Shown piece after piece: positions 12,262-25,000 of a stretch of DNA of 64,000 bases; the first letter of the stretch is position 1, and every line of letters starts with the position of its first letter. The notes beneath the pieces were generated by a model. That model saw only the letters and a program-made list of their open reading frames with translations, did no database searches and was not told the DNA's origin. The DNA comes from Metellina segmentata (lineage: Eukaryota; Arthropoda; Arachnida; Araneae; Tetragnathidae), in assembly GCA_947359465.1 (NCBI GenBank), contig OX375872.1, positions 138,217,432 to 138,281,431 on the forward strand, in the 5' to 3' direction. A program made the translations under genes and the position numbers.

Positions 12262-12419
12262 TTGGTAATGATTTGGGCTTCATGATGCAACTCCAGAGAA
12301 AAGACAGGCTTGTGTCCACTTCTAGAACAGTATTAAGCTCGCTAGATAAAGGGCTGCCATATGCAAAATATTTCGTTCCTGCTCATTACACTGATTTGTA
12401 TTTGAGAAACGATGATTGA
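12262..12419 (+). CDS. Possible terminal exon of an unidentified gene
   Basis: An open stretch follows a good acceptor (GGTTTCAG) and stops at TGA 12417-12419. It encodes about 52 residues including MMQLQRKDRLVSTSRTVLSS and AKYFVPAHYTDLYLRNDD. The composition looks like real protein rather than AT-rich noise, and AATAAA follows 110 bases after the stop. The family is not recognised. It could be the last exon of a + strand gene whose other exons lie upstream, or a processed fragment. No SIL1 similarity is visible, so it is not claimed as part of that gene. Confidence 0.35.
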
Positions 12420-12529
12420 TGTTTTAAAAGTAATTAATATTTCTAAATATTTTTTGGTGCTGATTTAAAAAAAAACTCCAAATTTCTGTTCAAAGTCAGG
12501 TTTTTCACAATTTAGAAATTTTATTTAAT

Positions 12530-12535
12530 AATAAA
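12530..12535 (+). terminator. Poly(A) signal after orphan exon
   Basis: AATAAA within an AT-rich run after the stop at 12419. Such hexamers are frequent by chance here. Confidence 0.3.
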
Positions 12536-12539
12536 TATG

Positions 12540-15500
12540 CTTTATTACAAGAAATCATGCAATGTAACAGAAATATATATTCTAATAAAATGAATGGTAG
12601 TAATATTACTTTAAACATTAAAAAATATGTTTATATTTCTTTAATCACCTTGAAATACCTTTTAGAAACAACAATTTATCTGAGCATGAAAATCTTTGCA
12701 GGTTAGCATCATCAACACAATAGAAGTTTGAGATATTGACTTAAATTTTTATCTTTTTTTAACAAAATTAAAAACAACAGACTTTACATCAGTCAGTATG
12801 ACATTGCATGTGGCCACTATACAGGAGTAACTACAAAAACAACGAGATCTTAAACTGGATTGAAATTTTTTGCTAACTCCCAGATCCAGGTTGCTTTAGA
12901 ATGCAAAAGACAAGTTTCTCAGTGAATGAAAATGCAATTGTGTAGTATTGTGATTGGTCTAAATTCTATTTCATGACAATATGTGTTGTTGCAATGTAGT
13001 CATGAGAGGTTTTCATACCTAAATGAGAGTGGTAGACTTAAGTAATATACTCAAGTTAAGTGTAGCCATAGTATTTTAAAATTTTGTTTTAGCTTTTATT
13101 ACGATATGAACAAGCATAAAAAGCTGATGTTTCATTTATGTCAATTAAAAAATACAGCTTGGGGTGTAACTGAAATTTATTTTCTAGGTAAGAATATGAA
13201 TCTGAGGCTAGTTTTTCTTATGTTTATCAGTCACCTGAATGATTGGTCAATATTTGTTGTTGCTAACATGCAAGTTGCTGTTGTTCCAAAACAAATCAGT
13301 ATGTATTGAATTGTATTATGATTTTGATATTTTCTTATCAATCTAAATCTTTTTTAATTTAATATTTGTTCATTTTTTTTCGAATATAGGATCTTGTGTC
13401 GTAAAACCCCAAACCAACCAATCATTATTTTTCGCTAAGTTAAAGTCCCAAGACAATTTTACTTCACTTATTTCATTCTTTTACTTCTAGGCCTAAAATT
13501 GGTGCAGCTTGTCCACTGTTGGACCATGCGCTATAAAACCCTAACATCCAATCCAATCAACTGCATAGGTATAGATTTTTTATAGGGTGGGTTTCTTGAC
13601 TGAGCAACTGATTTCTTCAGGTATCTTATTTCCCCCTCACCCCGGTATGTGTAAAACAAAATTGATATGCTTTTCTAATATACATAATGTAGACACAGCT
13701 ATGTAATGATAGGTTATGGTTAAAAAGGAAAATTCAGAAATAAATTTATTAAAAACACTAGAAAATCAAGTAGAGCCTTTTTATATTACTAATGGGAGGG
13801 GTTTGAACCTCTTGAACTCACCCCTTACCTACATGCTTAAATCTATGCCTAACTCAGCATGCTTACATATTCTCCCTTGACAACAGTTTTAGCTGCGAAG
13901 GAACAAGCCATTGTCCCAAAAAAGTTACACAATGAAGTTGTACCAATACTCTTCAAACAAAATTTAAGAGATAATGCACAGCATCAGTATTGTGCCCGAC
14001 CGAGTGCGCTTAGAAGATTTAATATCTGTTGATAACTATGTATATTCAGACATACTCTGAAGAGTTTGAAAGTTAAATTCTCTTATATATTTCTGTCGTT
14101 ACAGGACACAAGTTCAATAAAGTGACAAAAGCAGAGCTGAATATATTGCTTATGATGAACCAAAAGTAGCTATTTCCAAAGCCCTTTTATGCATACACGT
14201 ACAGGGCCAACCCTAAACCTATTTCTCTAAATAAAGGAACACTCCAAGTGTCCTTGTCCTCTGAATATGACCGAGAAAAGATGCATCCTTAAATTATTTA
14301 GCATACTTAAACGATTAATTTTACTTTTTTAAATGTTCTCTACTGTCCGCTTCTCGACTCCTTTCATCTCAAAAAGCATCAATTCATTACTCTTCATTTG
14401 AATATTTTTGGCTCCCTCAAAAGATGAATTGATTCAAGGGTCATTCCATGCAAGATGAGCATATCGGCTGTGGCTGATGTATCATCGATTTGAATGAAAA
14501 TCAGTTTTTAAATAGGTCACATAGTAAGGAATATAGTTATTGGTTAACCATAAGAAAAATATGCTTTAACATGCATTGATGTTCAAGATCATTTTCAACA
14601 TTATTTGTAAGAGAGGTTGCCGGGGTACCATACATCTAATCTATTTCACGTGATATTCCATACACAATAATGAAACTAGAACAGACTGCTTTTTCATGGC
14701 CCACCCTGTATCTTTGCTTTTAAATGTGACTTTTAAAAGCCTAGTTTCTAACTTTATACAAAGAAAATTGTCAAAGTATTTAGATTTCTGTTTTTCAACT
14801 AATGGGCCTTAGTATCTGTTATAGTGAGAGTTTCCTAGAATTCATCAATTTAGTTTTTGCACATTTTTTATGATTAAACATTTTATATTGAAATATTTTG
14901 TAAACATTCATGAATTTGTTGAAGAGTGTAGACCCAGATTGCCTAAATAACACCTATGTAACAAATATCAGTGACCAATCAACATGAAAGTATAAAGAAA
15001 ACTTTTCACTGAAATTAAAGATCATGACCAGTATCCAGTTCTAATGCTGAATACCGTTTCTTTGCACATTTGCTTAGCTGTGTGTAAGTGCTTGTTTCAA
15101 AACCTGAGTGTAAAGGGATTTTTATAAATATACTTAAAGATTTAAATTTAGTATGAATAGGAGACCAGTGACTTTGTTTAATTTTGGTATTGAAATCTTA
15201 AATTGAAGTTTCAAACAAGAAGTATAAATGTTTGCTGTTAAGAATGGGCTATGGGTCAATAAACATGTGCAAATTAATTAAATAGTATTAGCCTGAGAAA
15301 ATTTAGGTATTTCAATAGTACAATGATTTATATCTAATTTAAATGCAATTTTTATTAGTCAACATACCACACCATATACATACATAGATTATCACAGAAT
15401 GGTGCACTTTACTTTTAATTAATAAAATCAACATGATTAAATAAGATATACTTTTATACCTCATTCAATCATGTTATGCTTTTGATCATTAATTTTAAGT

Positions 15501-15944
15501 TTCTTTATGGGAAAAAATGTATTTCTCCATGACATCTTTTATGGGTGATACAAATAAAAGGAATTATTTTCTATTCAAATATGCAAGACATTTCCTTTGT
15601 ATTTAGAAATTAATTAAATAAAAATACCACGCGTGTGTGAAGTTGGATACCAATATCCTTTTGAAAGTGATAGAAGGTAATTTTACAAAAATAATCAAGT
15701 ATCCATATTCAAGTAAAAATGATTAAATAACATCTTAAATTGCTTTATTTGTCACATTTCATAAAAAGTATCTTCACTCTATCATTGTATGCAACAAATA
15801 AATGTGTCTATATTTTATTGTTAATCCTTATTCAAAACATTTTGTGTTAGCCTTCAAACTTTTTCATTCGTCAAAGTATTTTGTAAATGAAATATATGTA
15901 TTTTGAGTTTTATTAATATTATCTAATATTCTTCTCAACTGCAG
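12540..15944. other. Unassigned DNA upstream of the first visible SIL1 exon
   Basis: Holds only two SINE family 2 tails (13393 and 13525). The missing SIL1 exons were searched for here by eye and not found. An open stretch after TTTTAG at 13092 ends at a GTAAGAAT donor but carries no family signal. Confidence 0.4.
13393..13425 (+). mobile_element. SINE family 2 3' tail only
   Basis: CTTGTGTCGTAAAACCCCAA then AACCAACC; an extreme 5' truncation. A second, more diverged tail lies at 13525-13560 (GCGCTATAAAACCCTAAC). Confidence 0.5.
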
Positions 15945-16033
15945 ATGATACTGAAAGTTTAACAATGGCAGAGCTTCAAGATGTGTTTCAAAAAGCAAAA
16001 AACATTTCACATTCCAAGGGATTTATGATAGAG
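15945..16033 (+). CDS. SIL1: SIL1 exon, first one visible
   Basis: The acceptor is CTGCAG just before 15945 and the donor GTTTGT follows 16033. It is 89 bp: two bases complete a codon from an upstream exon, then 29 codons reading DDTESLTMAELQDVFQKAKN onward. It therefore needs an upstream exon ending in codon phase 1. It corresponds to the SIL1 region just before the armadillo repeats (a TYTSQDLK-like stretch in vertebrates). Confidence 0.72.
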
Positions 16034-19000
16034 GTTTGTTATCATATACTTAATACAAATACAAATACTGACGACCAGCTACAGACTCAAGCCCAACAAG
16101 GCTGGTCCTTTGTTTATGAATTCCCCAATTCCCACTGACTATCCAATTATATCTTAAATTCGTATACTCCCTTTGAATTAACTATATTTTCTGACAACAC
16201 GTTCCATTTGTCTATTACCCTATTAAAGCAGTAGTTTTTCCTTAAATCCTGATTAAAATGTGTCTTATTCAATGTATACCCATGGCCCCTTGTTCTGTTA
16301 TCCCAATTGAAATTTAAGCCATGTGTGTCCCCTTGTTTTACCAACTTGAAAAGCTGAATCAAATCCCCTTCCTTCTTCTTTACAGTGTATACATGTTTAG
16401 CTTACTTAAACGTTCATTATAGTCGAGATTTTCTATCCCCTTTATTATTGTTGTAGCTCTGTGCTGAACCCTTTCAATTAATTCTATATCCTTTCTCATA
16501 TATGGAGCCCAGAATTGTACAACGTATTCTAGATGTGGTCTTACTAAGCCCTTATATAACGGCAATATTATATTCTTATCCCTTGAAGTTACAGTCTTTT
16601 TAATATACCCCAATAACCTATTTGCCTTTTTACCTGCAGCTGAACATTGGTGACCCATTTTAAAATCCCTGTGAAATATCACCCCAATATCCTTAACTGT
16701 TTCTCCCTCCTTTACCTTTACTCCCTGTAAACAGTACTCTGCTCCACTGTTCCTGTAACCCATTTGCAGAACTTGACATTTCCCTATATTAAATGACCTA
16801 CCCCATTTTACAGCCCATTCGGATATCTTATCAAAATCCCCTTGTAAATTCTCTATCTGTAACTTGGTATTCACTGTCCCCCATATTTTTTAGTCATCTG
16901 CAAATATACTGATTCTATTCTTAATCCCCTGACCTATATCATCTATGAAAATTATAAGCAAAATTGGTCCCAAAACTGATCCCTGAGGCACCCCACTTAT
17001 AACTTCTGTCCACTGTGAATAATTTCCTTTTACCTGCACTCTCTGATTTCTACCCAATAACCAATTCTTTATCCATATCAATGTTTTCCCGTGAATCCCC
17101 AGCCTTTCCAATTTAAACAGTTATGCCTCATGAGGTACTTTATCAAAAGCCTTTTGAAAATCTATGTACATGATATCTACACTGCTCTTATTAACAGCTC
17201 CTCCTACTCAATTTTTTCGTAGAACTTCAAAAGGTTTGCAGAGCAGGATCTGCCCTTCCTAAACCCATGCTGATTATCTGATAACAGTCCCCCCACCTCC
17301 AAGTAAAACATTATATGCTTTTTTAACAGAGATTAAAGTGGTGATGAAATTATTTTATAGGTTGAAATGCTGACATTAGAAACTAAAAGTCATTGTAATA
17401 TTTCTTTTCTCTTGTATTTTTCAAAACTTTGAATGCTAGATGAATGAACTAGATGTTAATGTATACAGTATGTAACTTTTACAGTATTCAATACTGTTCT
17501 CTGTATCAACAATGGAAAAGATTTATATTTGAGATGTATAAGATAAATGTTGAAAAAATAAAATCTGGGATATAGACTTCTCTAATTAAGAAAAACCTGT
17601 AGGGGGGAAATACGTTTTTTGTTCTTTCAAAATGTTGGAAATTTTCTAAAATTTCTATATAAAGACCGGTTTTGAAAAAGTTTTTTCTGAACACCCTTTT
17701 TGTCTTAAGTTGTGTTAAAAATTAACTATATTTGCCATCTTGACTTGCCTAATAATTAATAATCATCCTAAAAAGGACTACAAGTTATGCTGCTTTCAAC
17801 TACTTTTATATGTGTTACAAAAGAGTAAATAATGTTTTTGATATCTTGAAAAATGGCTTCAATTGAAGTATTGGGTCATCCGGAAAGTTCTGTGCGATTT
17901 TTAAGATAAATACCTACAAAACAGTTAAAAAACATAAGAAAATTTTATTGAATCACATAAGCCCCATTTTATTCTATGACTTTTTGTCATCTTTATGGCA
18001 GCTCGAAAATTCCTTTTTTCAAAAATCATTAGGCTTATTTGTAAAGAGGTTATCGAGGTGCTGTTTTGACAGTCTCCAAAGAATTGAACTCCAGGTCATT
18101 CAAAGAATTTTGAAGTGACCTGAAGAGGTGAAAATCTGAAGCGGCAAGGTCTGGTGAATATGGGGGTGACACAAACCCATCCATACTCAATAAGTCTTTG
18201 TTGGACATTCAGCGAAATGTTGGGCCGAGCATTGTCATGCTGGAAGACAACACCTTGAGAATTGGTCAGTTCTGGCCTCTGCTTCGATTTATGTTTTTAC
18301 TACTGCCATTTGAGAACAGTTTTTTTCCAAATTTATTGTCTGATTTTGTGTCAACAATTCCTTTGTAATCCCACCATACAGAAAGCATTACTTTTTGGAA
18401 TACAGTCCCCCTCTCGATGTTACTTGGTTAGGTTCATTTGACTTACCCCGTCATCTTTTCCTTGTAACGAATCGAATTTAAACATCTGCTTCAATCAAGG
18501 TCACTCCTTATCAGCGGTAGCAAAGTAATAATAACAAAGCTAGCTTCGATTTGAATATACACAGAACTTTCCAGGTGACCCAATATTTATGCTATTGAAA
18601 ATATTTCCAATTCTTGCATATTAATTTGTGGAAATTTCTCAAACGTAATGTTCCTATTGAAATGGATCTCTTAGGTTGATGTAGGAAGTAATAAATTAGG
18701 TTTCGCAAAATGAAAGATGTCCTTCAGAATGAACTTATTTGCGGGATTTTACGGAACTACTACCTATGCTAGGATCTTGTGCACAATGATAATGCAGATT
18801 TTTTACATTTTTTGGTATGATTCACTGGTTTTTATGTTTTGATTTAGAATGAAGAAGGTGAATATGAGCCCAGGCGCTCATTTGCACGAAAAATGAAGAC
18901 TGATGTTGATCAAATAGCCTTAAGGAGGTGGATTAATGTTTTACAGAATGACAGTACTCAATTGGAACATGCTCTCTACGAATTGGAATTCCTAGTGCAT

Positions 19001-22000
19001 CAAGTAATATGTGCCTTTGTTTTACTCTGATTACATTTAATGAATATAATTAATAAATACATTTACCAGTGTTACCACTTAAAGTTTAACTGTAATAATT
19101 TTGAACATTCCACTAAAATTTTCTTAAATTGTAGCTACATCTTGCAGATTTTTCATTGTTACCTTAAGTATCCTTGCTCAGTTTATTGAAAGACTTTAAA
19201 TACGAAAATATACTATTACTGGTTTCATACATTCTATCCCCTGTGCCATAAAACCCAAACCAACCAACCATCATACATTCCATATAATTTTTTTTAAAGT
19301 GTCCTTGGCTTATCCAGATCAGTTGTTCACATTCTGGGTTTGGCTACTGCACAAAGATTGTATAGCACATGAATAACAGAAAAAAAACTTGTTACAAAAT
19401 TTTAATGTATTTTGTTAAAAATGCCCTACAAAAATTAAATAATTTAAAAACACTTATTTTAACATAATAGTATGTAATTGTTTCCCGAACTTCAAAAAAG
19501 CTCATAGTAAATTAAGTTCAGTAAATCAGGCTAATAAGTTCATTTTCAAAAGCCATATCAAGTTCAATCTATCATGAGGATGTGGAAAATGAATGAAAAT
19601 TGAAACTTATTTCACATTTCATGTTAAGGACATTAAAAAAATCATTTCAAAGTTCAGCTTTCAAATTGAATGTTTGTTTAAATTTAGCTTTATTTTAAAG
19701 ACATTTGCCACGCATGAAAACTTAAACATACGGTTGTTGATATACGTTATCTCAGAAATAGAATTGCCTACTATCTCCTTTGTTGTAAACTCTTCAAAAA
19801 ATCGAATACGATTAAATATTCATCCTATTTTTAGTTTCTATTTATATAAAGCAGTAATTAAAGCAACTAAGTACTTCATTCAAGTTATCTTTTCTATAAA
19901 CGAGATAAATTGCCCTTTTTGTGTTCGTAATCAATATCTTCATCAAATGCGGTTAAATTCATATTTCGAAAATATAAAAGTTACAATTGAAAAATTATTT
20001 ATTTAAAGAAAATCACATTTAAAGTATCGATCTGGTGTAAAATTTTTCGCAGATTTCAAATCCGTTAAAATTTTTACTCCATCTTTAAAGATTGCGAAGA
20101 TGCAAACTTGGACTAGAGCATAAAAAAGCCTTTTTGTTTTGTTTCTAGAATAAAATAAACCACAATAGATCGTATGTGTAGAAATAACTTAAAAGCAGAT
20201 ATCAGATGACTCATCACTTGAACGATAAGGTTTGAATGGGTCAAACTTTTCTAGATCAATTAAAAAATTGATCAGCTCAATTTGAAACAAAGGTTCTCAC
20301 TATAGTTTTCATTCAACTTTGGTTGATCAACTATAATCGGTCAATTAAACTTGATTCGCGAGAATGCGCCTTAATAGACAAGTTATAACTCAATCACAAT
20401 AACGATGATGAAAAGTTGCTGTTTCTGATGTTGATCGTGATAGCGGAATGATTACTGTTATGGCTCTTAGTTCAATTAGTTATTGATTTAAATCTTGATC
20501 TGGATGTTTGTAGTAGTTCAAAGTTCACTTCAAGTTGTAGATGACAATCTAATTAGCTTTAATGTAGCATAAAGTGACCATAGAGCATTAAAACAACGAA
20601 TCTCATAACTCAATTATAACTTTTTTTTCAAATAGTAATGTACTATAAATACATTTATTAAAAATATATATAATTTTCTGCTTGTGTTTTTATTTGGAAA
20701 ATGAATAAATGTTAAGACATATCTTTAAAAGGGGGGGGGATTGTTTCTCAAGTTATAAATCTTCTGATGTGAATTTTTGTGTTAAGTTTTCAGTAAATCT
20801 TAAATATATTTAACTGTGTTTTCAGTAATATAGTACATGGTATCTTCGTTTTACAGATTGACACAGCTACTAATTTTATGAACCTTGGTGGTATTGATAT
20901 AATATTCAGATTAATGAATCATGAGGATCCCAATATTGTATCTGCAGCTTTATCAGTCCTCTCAGCAGCTATGCAAGGGTAAGTGTAAAGTATTGAATTG
21001 TCGAAGGTTTAGTTATGAAAGATACTGAGACAAATATTTTATTTACACATAAACAAATGTGTAGAATAAATATTAGTGATTCATGTTTGTAGAGATACAT
21101 GCAAAACAAATGTGATCAGTGATGAATATGAACAATTGTAGCAAGCTGCCTGATCAAGCATTCAAGAAATTGAGTTATGTTGCATACTCATTCTTTGAAC
21201 TCCCTCCCAGTATCAATGATATTCTGAGGAGAAATTAGCTTCATGACCAGAATGGGAAGTTTGCTTGGTGAAGGCTACTTGGTCTGTTGAATTGGAAATG
21301 AATTGCTTGGTGCTATTGCCAATCTCTCCTGATTTTGGTAGTCCGGGATGAATGCAGGCTTGACATTGACAGTGGATAGTTATGTTTATACCATTTATAC
21401 TGTAGATAAATTTGTGTTTGTTCTGCTTAGGACCCAGATGGTATCATCCCATGGTTACTGTAGTGAGCATTTTACCATGTCTGAAAATAAACATGAGAAG
21501 TTTCAGAGAGGTCATTAAACTTTTGTAAAGGTAGCTTTCTATAGAACTTAGGGGGTTGGTTGTAGAGCACTTGTGTATGTATGAGCTCTCAATTTCTGTG
21601 CTAATTGAGTTGGATCACCATAACCTTTGATTTGAATAAAGAACAGTCGTAGCTGCCATGATCAAGACAACACATTTAATGATAACTACTTTATTACTCC
21701 CACTGATGATATCAATATTCCAATTATGCTTTGTCTTCACCTAAAAGTTTGGAATTTTTCTGCTTGTTTAAATTTTTAATCTGACTTTCATTGGCTTAAC
21801 TGCATATCTGATAAACTTTCTTTCGTCCACTTGGCATTCTATATTGAAAATCCTGTGGCTGTGACCAATTGCATTAGCAAGAGTATGTTAATCTTTGAAG
21901 GAACCTTGAAATCTCCAGCATTGATTTCTTTTGTCTTCTTATGTTGAAAATTTCTGTTCCTCTTCCTTCAGCTAAGGTTCCTTCTTTACATAAATTAGTG

Positions 22001-25000
22001 TTCCTTTAACATTCTTTGATACACCTGCACCACTGATACTCCCATTTGTCAGTGGCAGATTTATACTTCTGCCACTTAGGGCTACTTGTAACTTTCTGCC
22101 AAACCCTATCCACTCCCTGCTCTCAGCAGTCAGAAATAATATTCCCTCTACACCCCTAATTTTCCAAAACATTTTGTCGCCCTGGGCTAAAGCTCTTCTA
22201 AATCTGCCAGTGGCATTTGTATTCTTTGCCTGGGTTTACTTTCTTCAAGTAAATACTGGCACCACATATCCTAGGAATGTATCCTCTTTTGTTTTACCCT
22301 TGCCTTTTCATGTACTTTCATCTCCCTTTTAACTTTATGCAGTTTTTATTGCTTTGTTTTGTTTTGCATTTGGTACAGTTCTAGTCCTATTTTGGTGCTT
22401 GCTCCATAAAACTAAAAATAACCTTTTGTCTTCAAGGCAACTTTAGCTTGAATGGCAACTGGACGTAACATTAAAAAGAACTTGTGTCTTGCTCTTTACC
22501 TGTCACATTCATTATTCACTGAGGTGTAACTGGTGCATTCTTGATTTTTCCAGTTATCTTGTGTTGGGTGTATTTCTCTCTCATGTGTCAGTAATATTTT
22601 CACTGTGTGTACATCTATTACTTGATATTATATATCTTGTGTCTGGCACAGCACTACTAATTATAACTTTTGCTCCATAAACCCCTAACCAACCCAGTCC
22701 TTTTGACACTTATGGAAGCTTGTACTTTGATGATTTACACATTAGCAGTACATAGTCTTGTTTCTTCATTTGTCATTTCCTTGGTTATAGCAAATTTGAC
22801 TACTTCAGTTAAATCAGATAATATAACATGATAGATGCTTTCCTGTCATAGTTGAACTGTATACCTGCTGTTAACTATATGAAACCTTGTTTATGATGAG
22901 ATAATTTTGCCTTTTTTTATTACTGTTTTATAAGTTTTATGTGTTTCAGACTATTCAGTTCTCTTTGTTAATATTTTTTGTTTAATTATATTACAATTTT
23001 GTATAAAATCTTAATTTAATTTCATCTAAATATTCTATAGGAATCCAAGCATTCAAAATTATATGGAGAAATTTCAGTTAGTAGACTACCTGAGGACTGC
23101 TGTAAGACATAGATCTGCTACTTTGTCTGGGTCTCTCTCTGTAATATCAAGTTATCTACGGAACATGCCAAGTCAGCAACTTCGATTTGTTTATAGCAAT
23201 GGCTTAAATGTTTTGGCAGATATTTTAAAGGATTATGAAATACTTCTGAATTACAAATACAAAGTTATTGATCTACTTGGAGATTTAGCATTGGATATTG
23301 TAAGTTGAATATTTTACTAGATAAAAAGCTTTTTGTTGTATATTTTTACTAAACATTTCCTTATTCAAATACTGTTATTCAAGAACTATTAGATACAAGT
23401 GAATGAAAATTTTAGAAAACTTCCATTAAGCACTGATTAAATTTATCTTTAGAATATCTACCAACTTGTATGGAATATTTGTAGTTTCTACTAATTGCAA
23501 CATGCCTTTGGTTTTGTTGCAGAAAACAATTAATAGTACATTTTTTCCCAACTGAAGATGTGTTTAGAAATCAAATACAAAATGAGTAAATTATCAAATA
23601 AAATAATATTTTCTGAAAGGGATGGCATTATGTTGCATGATGACTACAAAGAACAGGACGAATATTTTCTTGGTATGTCTAAGTTTCATACCATCCTCTT
23701 CGATCTGTGTAGTAAAATATAGTTAATTCCATAATTGTTAATATGTCACTAATTTGTTCTTATGGGCCATATTTTCCATCAGTCAACTACTTTGGTATTT
23801 GGGGAAGGTGTAACTATTTCTTAATTTGTTACTAAAAAAAACCTTACCATTTTTCTGAGAATAATCCAGCAAAAAATGTAGCTATTGGTAAAGAAATGTT
23901 TTTTTACAAAATTCATAATATATAGCAACCAGCCAGTTCACTGTCAGTTTAAGTCCTGGACATAAATCCTGGTTGAAATGTTTGTATTCACTGTAATACT
24001 TAACTCAATATATTCCAGTCTAATTAGACTTCAACTAACTAAGATATTGTGCATAAAACTAAACGAATATTTAGAGCACAGATTAAATATACATTGACCT
24101 GCAAGTATAGAAGACAGACCTGATTCAGCTATTGCAGTTAGTAATCCAAAATGTTATCAATGTGGGGAATATTTAATAAATACTCAAGTAATATTATGCT
24201 AAAGTGTCTATTGAAGTTAACTGTTTTATCAACCTGATGTTACAAAACAATAGATATGTTCAATGAAACACTGTTTTGAGATTTACTTACTTTTAAAAAG
24301 ACACATTTGCTTAAATGATTTTAATATATTAGTTACTTTTGATTTTTTATTATGTTTGTCTATTTGATTTTAGGATATTTTTTTCGATGAAAACACCTTT
24401 GTTGAAAGCTGTTGTGTACAGTAGCTTACAAAAAATCTTTATTACTTAAACTCACAAGACACTTCTTTTGCTGTATTTGTTAGCTTTTAAAAGTTTATAA
24501 ACAATGATTCAGCTGATCATGACTCAATTTTTTGTAAAATAATTTCATACTTTTTAACATGTTGCCTTCACATTTCTAATTCACTTCAATGCTAATTTGC
24601 TATGCTAAATTTCAGTACAATAATCAAGAAAAAAGTGATAAAGTTGAAAGTGATTTATTAAGACGGTAAGTTTAGAAACATATTTTTGTAATTAACTTTT
24701 GTAGAAGCTTTTAACTTTTCAATTAATTTTGTATTTTTATATACGAGTAGATTAATGGACAGTTCTGTAACTAACATTTTGAATAATTTGTTCTAATATA
24801 TGTATCATCAAGTATTTAGTGTACATGTCCTGTTGTTTCTTCCATTTTACAAAAGATGCTATTCGCAGTAAAAATTATGGTCACAAGCTCTCAATATTTA
24901 ATTTTGATGGTATAATTTTGCTATCCAACTTCAAGTGTCATAACATTTTTATATTTGTTATATGCATTAATGGTTTGTTCAGTTATTTAAATTATTTATG

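Noticed and set aside
19593..20006. 137-residue open frame in a SIL1 intron
   Set aside because: Very AT-rich, F/I/K/N-dominated text with no motif, and its end runs into a family A repeat fragment.
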